Source: Aureispira sp. CCB-E (lineage in GTDB: Bacteria; Bacteroidota; Bacteroidia; Chitinophagales; Saprospiraceae). Taken from it: a stretch of 64,000 bases of DNA. The notes beneath the pieces were generated by a model. The model was given only the letters and a program-made list of their open reading frames with translations, was not told the origin of the DNA and ran no database searches. A program made the translations under genes and the position numbers. Positions 58,037-64,000 of the stretch are shown piece by piece. Location: NCBI RefSeq assembly GCF_031326345.1, contig NZ_CP133671.1:5208001-5272000 (forward strand). Direction: 5' to 3'. The stretch's first letter is position 1. Every line of letters begins with the position of its first letter.

Positions 58037-59161
58037 TCATTCTGCTCGTTGTTCTCGAGCCTCAAGCATACAGCTACGAGTACAATAAGTATGGTTGTGG
58101 GATTTGTGAATAAACCCCGTACCACATTGAGGGCAAATACGAGTATATTCCTTCTTTACTTTTTCTATTTCTTGAAGTTGTTTTTGTTCCACTTCTTCAT
58201 AATTAATGAAGCCTATTTTATTGATGCTAGGAGCTTGATGAGCATCTTCTGGAACTTGGATTTTTTCTTCCTCTTGAACCGCAGAAGGAGTATAAGCAGC
58301 TGCTACTTGAGCAATATTCCCTTCCTTTTTCTCCTTCTCACATTCGGTATAATACCACCAAGAAAAGCCCATAGAAAGTAGAAACAACAACTCAAAACCA
58401 ATGGCTGCTCGAACCAATTGTGTACTCAATTTTTCTCGCTCCAAAGTCATGGTAGATTTCCTAGATTCAAAATCCTCCAATGCCTTTTGTTCGATGACTT
58501 GGTTCTCGAGTAAAAGAGCCGCCAGAGCAGCGTCTTTTTGAGCTTGAGTCGCTTCAATCTTTTCATTGTATTCTTGCACCACTTTAGAATCTTTTCGAGC
58601 CAAACGCCCTTTGTACAATCTGGTATTCCGAAAATTATCCCGTTGTATCTCGAGCGCTGCCATTCGATTATCATAATCAGAAACAATCCCTTCAGAAGAT
58701 TTTAAAGCAGGTGCTTGAGGAGTCGCTTCTTCGACCAGTAGGGAAGGGAGAATTTTAGCGCCTTCTATCGAAATGTAAATACTTGCCCCAACCGCTACGA
58801 TTGCCAAGAGAGCAGAAAAACGTTCTACCTCTTTGTACTGAAATAAGCCCTTCATCACATCATCGGTTGATTCTCGTTTGATGACCTCAATCATAATCAC
58901 CAAAGCAATGGAGCAAGCGATTCGAATCACCCAATGAATATTGAGAAATAGATAAGAAAGCATGGTAAATGCTGTCGTTAAACTTGCCAGCTGTGCAATC
59001 ATGCCCATGCCTAAAAAGGCTCGATTTGCCCAAGCAAAACGATGGGCAAAGTTTTTGTGTTCAAATTTCTGTTCTAATGTCTTGTTTAAAGACCAATTGA
59101 AAATGGCGTAATTTTGAACTTTACGCTGCTTGTTGTGTGGATTTTCTGCAAAAGATGTCAT
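58037..59161 (-). CDS. Multi-pass membrane protein with zinc finger, copy 2 (374 aa)
   Basis: Counterpart of 25825-26979. Four membrane helices and the coiled coil are nearly identical. The segment between the last helix and the zinc knuckle is replaced (NIAQVAAAYTPSAVQEEEKI), the knuckle is CPQCGTGFIHKSHNHTYCTRSC, and the end is EAREQRAE. The swap coincides with the CTGCAG repeats of copy 1. Confidence 0.6.
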   Translation of the reverse strand: MTSFAENPHNKQRKVQNYAIFNWSLNKTLEQKFEHKNFAHRFAWANRAFLGMGMIAQLASLTTAFTMLSYLFLNIHWVIRIACSIALVIMIEVIKRESTDDVMKGLFQYKEVERFSALLAIVAVGASIYISIEGAKILPSLLVEEATPQAPALKSSEGIVSDYDNRMAALEIQRDNFRNTRLYKGRLARKDSKVVQEYNEKIEATQAQKDAALAALLLENQVIEQKALEDFESRKSTMTLEREKLSTQLVRAAIGFELLFLLSMGFSWWYYTECEKEKKEGNIAQVAAAYTPSAVQEEEKIQVPEDAHQAPSINKIGFINYEEVEQKQLQEIEKVKKEYTRICPQCGTGFIHKSHNHTYCTRSCMLEAREQRAE

Positions 59162-59197
59162 AAATTTGTTTTTTTAAGAATTTGTCTAAGAGGATTC

Positions 59198-59575
59198 CTA
59201 GTTGCCGCTAGGGATCCTTTTTTTATGGTGGTCAAATTGTTCCAATTGTACTTTGATTTCGTAGAAGATCGTCCTTAAATAAAGATCACTTGGGTCGTAG
59301 TTGTAAAGCAGCTCTTCCAAAGCATATTTTTCTGTTGGTGTGAGTTGGATTCGATAGATTTTAGCTTCGTTTTGCCAGTGTTTCTCCTGTCGTTTGCTGA
59401 TTTTGATAATAATCTGAATCAAGGCCGCTCTCCAACCTTTTTGTATAAAATCATCCGCAGGTTCTGGAGCAGAGAAGGGGAGCAGCATTTTTGCCAAGTA
59501 GATCCAATCTTTCAAAGTCAGTTTGATTGGAATATGTAGAACCTTGATTTGCTCAATGGCTTGATAATAGGTCAT
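59198..59575 (-). CDS. Hypothetical replication-operon protein, copy 2 (125 aa)
   Basis: Differs from 27016-27393 at two residues (D-Y, Q-H). It overlaps the upstream gene by four bases. The sharp fall in identity between the copies begins just upstream of this gene. Confidence 0.6.
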   Translation of the reverse strand: MTYYQAIEQIKVLHIPIKLTLKDWIYLAKMLLPFSAPEPADDFIQKGWRAALIQIIIKISKRQEKHWQNEAKIYRIQLTPTEKYALEELLYNYDPSDLYLRTIFYEIKVQLEQFDHHKKRIPSGN

Positions 59576-60054
59576 ACTCTAAAAAATTGTCCTTTGATAA
59601 AATTATGCGTATGTTGTCCATTTTGGTAAACCATGATCCGCTCTACGTCTTGATTCCAATATTGAGCAACTTCTTCTATTGAATCAATCGAGATACTCAA
59701 GCCTTTGGTGCGACCTGTTCGCCGTCTATAAGCAGCCGTATAAATCAAGTATAGTTTTAACGAAGATCTCCCCAAGGCTTTGTAATAACTTGTTTTATCG
59801 AGTTGTTCGGTGCCTGTTGTTGGGTGGTAATAAGCCAAAATTTTGCCCGTTTTATTATCATACAAAACCGCCCATTCAAAAGGCTTTTGTTGTAAAAATA
59901 CTCGCTCCAAACGGCTAATCCCTCGTTGTGGGTTGTTTGGTGTTTTATGATCCATTGAATAGCGTTTGAAAGCATCTTTTTGATGGGGGTATTTAATCGC
60001 TAAGTAGGTCAAAGAATCTCGACCTAGTTTGAATTGGTTGCTTACTGTTGGCAT
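59572..60054 (-). CDS. Hypothetical protein downstream of rep, copy 2 (160 aa)
   Basis: Diverged homologue of 27390-27875: starts MPTVSNQFKLGRDSLTYL and shares FEWAVLYDNKTGKI, RRTGRTKGLS and the C-terminal YWNQDVERIMVYQNGQHTHNFI. The start is three bases after the rep stop, the same geometry as copy 1, which supports both starts. Confidence 0.6.
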   Translation of the reverse strand: MPTVSNQFKLGRDSLTYLAIKYPHQKDAFKRYSMDHKTPNNPQRGISRLERVFLQQKPFEWAVLYDNKTGKILAYYHPTTGTEQLDKTSYYKALGRSSLKLYLIYTAAYRRRTGRTKGLSISIDSIEEVAQYWNQDVERIMVYQNGQHTHNFIKGQFFRV

Positions 60055-60057
60055 GTC

Positions 60058-61551
60058 TTAAGAGATTTGATTGGAAAAAATTGGTTGTAAACGGTCTTTA
60101 AATTTTCGAATAAGTTTGTCTTTTTGAGCTTGGCTCACTTCAGGTGGTGCTTGAGCAATTAGACTTCTAATTTTTCTCCAGGCTTTTTCTGTGACATTCA
60201 TTGCATATTGAGGCGTTGTTCCATCCTTTAGAGCCTGTAAGGTGGCGGTATGTGATTTGTGAATGTGTTCCATCACCATTTGATAATAAGATAAGCTTCT
60301 ATTTTGAGCACCAAATTGGGTGTACAGCTTCATAAAATCGTCTTTGGAATAATCCAAGGCTTTGGTCCAATTCTCTGAAGTAAAATAGAACTGGGGGGCA
60401 TAAAGCTTGTTCAAATAGCCTCTCTTTAGCCCATTTTCTCGCTGTTTCTGGATCGCTTCGGCCACTATTCGAACCGCTGACAGCTCTGTTGGGGGAAGTT
60501 TGGAGACAAACCACTCGTTTAATATCTTCCATTGACGTTTGGGGTTTTTGCCTTGTTTTTGATAATAATCGGAATCTTTAAAGGCTTCAATCTTTTGTTT
60601 TCTAAAGTGTTGTACAAAATCTCGAGTTAGTCTCAAGTGGGATCTCAAAAAGTCAATGGCTTGTATTTGTTGAAGCGCATTGAAGTTTTTACCGCCCCAA
60701 AGTGCCACTCGAGCTTGTTCGAACAGCTGTTGAGCAAAAAATTCTTCTTTATCCGTGGTTTTGGTCGGAATAAATACTTTTGGCGCAAAATTAACAGGCA
60801 AATTAGTTGGATCAGTAGGCAAGTTCAATTTGCTTCCTTGCTCTGTACCCTCATTAGCCAAAGAATTCAGCTCTGCGACAGCAGAAGCCTTATTCACAAT
60901 TGCAGCTGGTGTTTTATATTGTTTTAATGTATCCTTATTATCTAATATAGAATACATCTGCGGAAAAGATGGTACACTATTAGTATTTATCGGGGTTCCA
61001 GGACTGTCCGATTGAGCCGCTTCTCCCGCCACTTCTGCCATCGTTTCGCCCCAAACCAAGATGTCTTTATTTACAACTAATTTGAAATAACCTCGCCCGT
61101 TAGGATCTTCATGCATCGGCTCTGGATAGTTCTTTCCTGTGTGCACAAAGTTCACCTTTTGTGTCAAAATTTGAGCTTCTAAGAGCTTTTTAATACAATT
61201 TCGAACCGTACGACCACTGATTTGTAAAATAGGTCGAGCCGCTTGTTTATTGACCATCGAAGCCAAGTATTCGTTGTTCGTAAAACAGAAAAACTCTTGG
61301 CTATATACTGCCCATCCAAATACATTGGGCTGTTCTTTTTTCATGTCCTCCATCGTACGAGGCAGAATAGAAAGAATGGCTTGTAAAACATCGTGAACAC
61401 TGGCTACCATGCCACCTCGTTTGTGTGTGCGCAGCCATTTTCGTTGATAGATTTCCATCAAGTCGTAGGCTTTTTCTAAGGTTGCCTTTCTGTCCAATAG
61501 ATCATACATTGACCATTCATGAAATTTTGTTAACTGGGGTTCTCCAACCAT
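60058..61551 (-). CDS. Replication initiator-like protein Rep, copy 2 (497 aa)
   Basis: The start at 61551 (MVGEPQLTKFHEWSMYDLLDRKAT) aligns with the copy 1 start. The frame continues open for 77 more codons upstream, but that stretch is the tRNA-like fold and leader, so I do not include it. The winged-helix half (SGRTVRNCIKKLLEAQILT, HEDPNGRGYFKLV) and C-terminal helices (NRSLSYYQMVMEHI) match copy 1. The middle (about residues 195-265) is very different. Overall divergence is far above that of the structural genes. Confidence 0.55.
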   Translation of the reverse strand: MVGEPQLTKFHEWSMYDLLDRKATLEKAYDLMEIYQRKWLRTHKRGGMVASVHDVLQAILSILPRTMEDMKKEQPNVFGWAVYSQEFFCFTNNEYLASMVNKQAARPILQISGRTVRNCIKKLLEAQILTQKVNFVHTGKNYPEPMHEDPNGRGYFKLVVNKDILVWGETMAEVAGEAAQSDSPGTPINTNSVPSFPQMYSILDNKDTLKQYKTPAAIVNKASAVAELNSLANEGTEQGSKLNLPTDPTNLPVNFAPKVFIPTKTTDKEEFFAQQLFEQARVALWGGKNFNALQQIQAIDFLRSHLRLTRDFVQHFRKQKIEAFKDSDYYQKQGKNPKRQWKILNEWFVSKLPPTELSAVRIVAEAIQKQRENGLKRGYLNKLYAPQFYFTSENWTKALDYSKDDFMKLYTQFGAQNRSLSYYQMVMEHIHKSHTATLQALKDGTTPQYAMNVTEKAWRKIRSLIAQAPPEVSQAQKDKLIRKFKDRLQPIFSNQIS

Positions 61552-61559
61552 TTGTGTGT

Positions 61560-61650
61560 TTGTTATAATGTATGGTTTAAAAATAGGGTGCCGCTCAGAG
61601 CCGCACCCATCGGCATATAAGTCGCCGTAACTCGCAAGTTTTACTTGCTT
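61560..61650 (-). promoter_or_regulatory. Structured rep leader hairpins, copy 2
   Basis: Three hairpins at the same positions as copy 1 relative to rep: GCAAGT-AAA-ACTTGC, CGGC..GCCG, and GGGTGC..GCACCC. The stems keep pairing although the bases differ, except the middle one, which is unchanged. Confidence 0.5.
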
Positions 61651-61656
61651 CCTTGA

Positions 61657-61717
61657 GATCAGAAGGAGAATCGAACTCCTTTGATTGCTGCGGATAGACA
61701 ATCTTCCCTGCCTGATC
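61657..61717 (-). ncRNA. tRNA-like fold in rep leader, copy 2
   Basis: 61 nt, with acceptor-like GATCAGG/TCTGATC, arm GATTG/CAATC with an 11-nt loop, and T-like AGGAG-TTCGATT-CTCCT. Against copy 1 the acceptor pair T-G is T-A here, a change that preserves pairing. The stretch GGAAGATTGTCTATCCGCAG is unchanged. No CCA is encoded. Confidence 0.6.
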
Positions 61718-61744
61718 GCTTCTCTATTGCCAAAAGGAATAAAT

Positions 61745-62065
61745 TTAATCTTTAAAATAAGCCGCATGATGTAGGTTTTCATCTCGATATTTGACTACCA
61801 AAGCCCGCTTAAAAAACAAAGGCCCATTTTTAGTATATCTAAAACCGCATAGTTTCATGGTATCATTATACATTCGAAGTGTTCTTGGTTTTAATCCCAA
61901 AATTTTAGCCGCCTCTTTAGTGGTAAGAATGGTATCCTTTTCATTGTGTTCGACAAGGTTCTTAACAAACTGTTTCAACTCATCTAATTCTCTTTTCAAA
62001 GCTAGAATAGAAATATTTTCTTCACTGATTGATTGCATTTTCTTTTGCTCTCCTGCTTCGGTCAT
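61745..62065 (-). CDS. Excisionase/MerR-type HTH protein, copy 2 (106 aa)
   Basis: A coiled coil at residues 15-40 (NISILALKRELDELKQFVKN) precedes the winged HTH: TILTTKEAAKILGLKPRTLRMYNDTMKLCGFRYTKNGPLFFKRA. The recognition helix differs from copy 1 (KPRTLRMY against KPRTIRKL), so DNA specificity may differ. Confidence 0.75.
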   Translation of the reverse strand: MTEAGEQKKMQSISEENISILALKRELDELKQFVKNLVEHNEKDTILTTKEAAKILGLKPRTLRMYNDTMKLCGFRYTKNGPLFFKRALVVKYRDENLHHAAYFKD

Positions 62066-62187
62066 ATTATATTGATTTTAGTGGCAAGGGCTCCAGAAGA
62101 ACCGCTGAATTCTCCTGGAGCATTGATTTAATTTTTTGTTTTAATCTCTTTTTACTTAGCTTTTTTACTTCATTCATTCAGGTTTGG

Positions 62188-62490
62188 TTAAAGAAATAGT
62201 TTTGTATATTCACGAGCTGTAAGTTGATCATAACCCAGCTCATATTGATTGACCAAAGATTCTAAGTCGTCTTTAAGGAAAGGAGCAAGCTTTTGAATCA
62301 TGGAAAATGTCATTTTATTTGGCTGCATTAAGCGAACGGTTGTCATCCGCTTACTAATTCCTAATGCATCAGGTAATGTGTTAAAGTCCGCTACCGAAAC
62401 GGTTCTTAACACATATTGGTAAAATGTTTGTTTGTCTTCTGTTTTGTCTTTGTCTGTTGAGTTTTTCTTCATCTGTTTGGTTTTGGGCAA
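62188..62490 (-). CDS. Small HTH-like protein, first gene of replication operon, copy 2 (100 aa)
   Basis: The N-terminal ~20 residues are charged (KKNSTDKDKTEDKQ), followed by a Cro-like helical part (FNTLPDALGISKRMTTVRL...FSMIQKLAPFL) and an end resembling copy 1 (LVNQYELGYDQLTAREY against LVEQFELGIDRITIRQH). It faces the regulator gene at 63008. Confidence 0.65.
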   Translation of the reverse strand: MPKTKQMKKNSTDKDKTEDKQTFYQYVLRTVSVADFNTLPDALGISKRMTTVRLMQPNKMTFSMIQKLAPFLKDDLESLVNQYELGYDQLTAREYTKLFL

Positions 62491-62562
62491 GGCTTCGCCA
62501 TAACCAATAAATCAATGATTTAAAAGTACTTTGAAACCTTGCATTAAATAAAAACGGATTGC

Positions 62563-62621
62563 TCTAGTGAAGAGAATCGAACTCAACCTTCTGAAAGGCT
62601 CTAACCTGTTAGAACACTAGA
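62563..62621 (-). ncRNA. Mini tRNA-like cloverleaf upstream of the operon (copy 2 only)
   Basis: The 59-nt minus-strand sequence has a 7-bp acceptor TCTAGTG/CACTAGA, a D-like arm CTAA-CAGG-TTAG, a middle arm AGCCTT-TCAG-AAGGTT and a T-like arm GAG-TTCGATT-CTC. All stems are Watson-Crick or G-U. It is shorter than a real tRNA and has a weak T stem. It lies between the origin cloverleaf and the first gene. I find no counterpart in copy 1, where that segment forms other hairpins. Confidence 0.5.
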
Positions 62622-62636
62622 TCTTGTATTGTTTTG

Positions 62637-62715
62637 TTGGACGCTAGAAGCTGCCTCCTAGTTGCCGATGAACTGTCCCCACAGTACTTCCGCAATACCT
62701 CTTTGGTACGCCCAA
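62637..62715 (-). ncRNA. 79-nt cloverleaf at the replication origin, copy 2
   Basis: Same four-way junction as 30309-30386: closing stem TTGGGCG/CGTCCAA, arm TACC-AAAGA-GGTA, long arm TTGCGGA..TCGGCAA (one mismatch) topped by ACTGT-GGGG-ACAGT, and arm CTAGGAG-GCAG-CTTCTAG with a G-U pair. The lengths of all stems are kept while loops change. Confidence 0.65.
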
Positions 62716-62770
62716 TTCCATTCACCACCCAAGATGAATTAAAATTTTTAGGTTCATTTCTCGGATATTC

Positions 62771-62800
62771 GTCTACATTTGTCTACATTAGTCTACATAG
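62771..62800. repeat. Three 10-bp iterons, copy 2
   Basis: GTCTACATTT, GTCTACATTA and GTCTACATAG in tandem, 55 bp from the cloverleaf, the same spacing as in copy 1. All three keep the full GTCTACAT core. Confidence 0.8.
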
Positions 62801-63007
62801 TTTAGCACAACAAAAGGTCATATCTTATTTTAATAAATAAGTAAACCAATTGTTATTAGACGTTTATTTATTATCCTACAAAGTAAGTTTAGTTTGACTG
62901 CTGTATTACTTTGTTAAAACAAAATTAATTCATTTTTGAATAAAAAACAACATTATCGTTTATTTTTATTCTTTTTTGTTGTTTTTATTTTTTTTAATAT
63001 CTCTTAA
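62801..63007. promoter_or_regulatory. Regulator promoter/operator region, copy 2
   Basis: AT-rich with an inverted repeat AAAACAACA..TGTTGTTTT (about 62945-62990) shortly before the regulator ATG. It is unlike the AAGTATAA..TTATACTT repeat of copy 1, in line with a different repressor specificity. Confidence 0.45.
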
Positions 63008-63391
63008 ATGACTGTACAAGAACGGTTTAAAAAATTGTTATTTGCACTAGAAACCAATGGTTCAAACCTAGCAAAGCAAATTAGTGTTTCCCAACCTTCA
63101 ATCGCTCGCATTATAAATGGCGAAAACTATCCAAGTCATAAGGTATTAATCCCTCTAATTGAAAAATTTAATGTCAATAGTAATTGGGTATTAACTGGAG
63201 AAGGAGAAATGTTTATTTCCCAAGATACAACGCCAGTAAAAAATAAAGACTTAGAGCAGTTAACGAAGATAATAGAAGCCCTAGAGCAATCTAATGAAGA
63301 GAGCAAAAAACGAGGCGAAACAATGGATAAATACATTGCCATATTAGAGCAAAAAATAGAAGAACTTGAAAAAGAAGTCCATAAAAAATGA
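63008..63391 (+). CDS. Cro/CI-type HTH transcriptional regulator, copy 2 (127 aa)
   Basis: The HTH domain at residues 5-60 reads RFKKLLFALETNGSNLAKQISVSQPSIARIINGENYPSHKVL, then NWVLTGEGEMF as in copy 1. The C-terminus is a long coiled coil (KYIAILEQKIEELEKEVHKK). Recognition-helix residues differ (QPSIARII against QPTIAKTL). It is the probable repressor of this element. Confidence 0.8.
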   Translation: MTVQERFKKLLFALETNGSNLAKQISVSQPSIARIINGENYPSHKVLIPLIEKFNVNSNWVLTGEGEMFISQDTTPVKNKDLEQLTKIIEALEQSNEESKKRGETMDKYIAILEQKIEELEKEVHKK

Positions 63392-63611
63392 TATAAAAAA
63401 AACTACAAAACCCCGATATAATCGAACGAAGCCAAGATTTTCTGTGTTATTTATAATGCTCATGAATCAATTTTGTGGTGCCCAAAGAATAATCGATTTA
63501 TAAGCAACGATCTAGTTGCTATTTTTATGTCCAAACAAGTTGGTTTGTGCGCATTTTGTTCACCAAAAACAGACAAACTTGCTAAAAAAACTCATCATCA
63601 GAACCAAAGAA

Positions 63612-63731
63612 ATGGTTCGAAACCTGAAAACAATCCGCCAAGAGGAGCAAGAAAAAGAACTCCAAGACTCTTCTCACTTGCAAAAAGGGAAGTCAATATT
63701 AGAAACTTACCAAAGAGTTAAAAAGGAGTAG
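63612..63731 (+). CDS. 39-aa charged protein (alternative start 63516)
   Basis: The ORF starts MVRNLKTIRQEEQEKELQDS and ends ETYQRVKKE, 24 bp before a terminator. An in-frame start at 63516 would give 71 residues, but that N-terminal part is unlikely coding (Cys/His/Lys-rich with no pattern). It is the positional counterpart of the 46-aa ORF at 32184. Confidence 0.45.
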   Translation: MVRNLKTIRQEEQEKELQDSSHLQKGKSILETYQRVKKE

Positions 63732-63754
63732 ATTAAAAACTAGAAAACTGAATG

Positions 63755-63793
63755 AAAGCGACTGGAGCTGCTGCTCTTTGTCGCTTTTTTATT
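63755..63793 (+). terminator. Intrinsic terminator
   Basis: AAAGCGAC pairs with GTCGCTTT (8 bp) around a loop that itself contains GAGC..GCTC, and ends in TTTTTT. It closes the short transcript behind the regulator. Confidence 0.85.
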
Positions 63794-63968
63794 TTGTTAT
63801 GTGTGAAGGATAAATATAATTTCATCAGGAAACATAGAATAATATTTATATATATTTTATCGTGTATTAATTTAAAACAATTATTTTTACTCTCAAATTG
63901 ATTTAATTGTTAATGGTCATATTCCTATAAATACGCTGTATAAGGAAATGATAAAAACCCACACACTT

Positions 63969-64000
63969 ATGAATAAGTTTTTAGTGCTGTTGTTGCTATT
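63969..64000 (+). CDS. Start of a secreted protein, partial
   Basis: The ATG at 63969 opens MNKFLVLLLL, the beginning of a signal peptide, and runs off the window. Only ten residues are visible, so nothing more can be said. Confidence 0.4.
   Translation, partial: MNKFLVLLLL

Larger units (their letters stand above)
45514..63391 (-). mobile_element. Phage-like element, copy 2
   Basis: Collinear with 11511-31038 and in the same orientation. Differences: an extra terminal GH19-like gene, no cargo gene but three hairpin units at the cargo site, a diverged rep, downstream gene and regulator, and a different variable end of the zinc-finger membrane protein. The structural genes are nearly identical. 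The right border is not visible before the window ends. Confidence 0.65.

Noticed and set aside
61552-61782. 77-codon upstream extension of the copy 2 rep frame
   Set aside because: It covers the tRNA-like fold and leader hairpins, and copy 1 has no equivalent frame. The internal ATG at 61551 aligns with the copy 1 start.
62563-62621. UCA-anticodon (UGA-reading) tRNA
   Set aside because: A TTTCAGA loop can be drawn, but the arm pairs better with a four-base loop, the T stem is only three pairs, and the length is 59 nt.

Overview
The window is AT-rich Bacteroidota DNA. Support: a secreted protein with a C-terminal type IX secretion sorting domain, Bacteroidota-type integrases, a -7 element close to TAnnTTTG, and no conventional Shine-Dalgarno pattern. 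I cannot fix the genus; Saprospiria-like is a guess.

Layout. (1) 1-10.05 kb is an integron cassette array, all cassettes in minus orientation. It holds at least seven cassettes separated by attC sites, and each complete cassette begins and ends with the same 8-11 bp starting GTT, as a circular attC requires. IS110-type and IS3-type elements have inserted in it. The array ends at an attI-like core (10.02 kb) just 3' of a tyrosine recombinase gene (10074-10925). (2) 11.5-31.0 kb is a ~19-kb phage-like element, copy 1. (3) 31-36.2 kb holds accessory genes and a second, unrelated tyrosine integrase. (4) 36.5-37.1 kb is a decayed IS91-type transposase. (5) 37.3-45.27 kb is a second cassette array ending at the same attI sequence, followed by a truncated copy of the same recombinase. 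(6) 45.5-63.4 kb is a second copy of the phage-like element, in the same orientation.

The phage-like element has no tail, portal or terminase gene that I can recognise. It has a compact Walker ATPase, a beta-rich soluble protein that is the best capsid candidate, a run of small proteins each with one N- or C-terminal membrane anchor, and several peptidoglycan-active proteins (GH108-like, GH19-like, peptidoglycan-binding, amidase). It also has a winged-helix replication protein with three 10-bp iterons and a divergent Cro/CI-type regulator. This is the gene style of tailless, membrane-containing phages (PRD1/PM2/FLiP-like), but the lineage is not one I recognise. The structural modules of the two copies are almost identical, while the replication, regulatory and cargo regions have diverged.

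The element also carries structured nucleic acid: a 78-79-nt cloverleaf beside the iterons, 59-61-nt tRNA-like folds upstream of rep, and tandem hairpin units at a cargo site. In copy 1 that site holds a TPR plus Cas4-like nuclease gene, split by an IS1 insertion.
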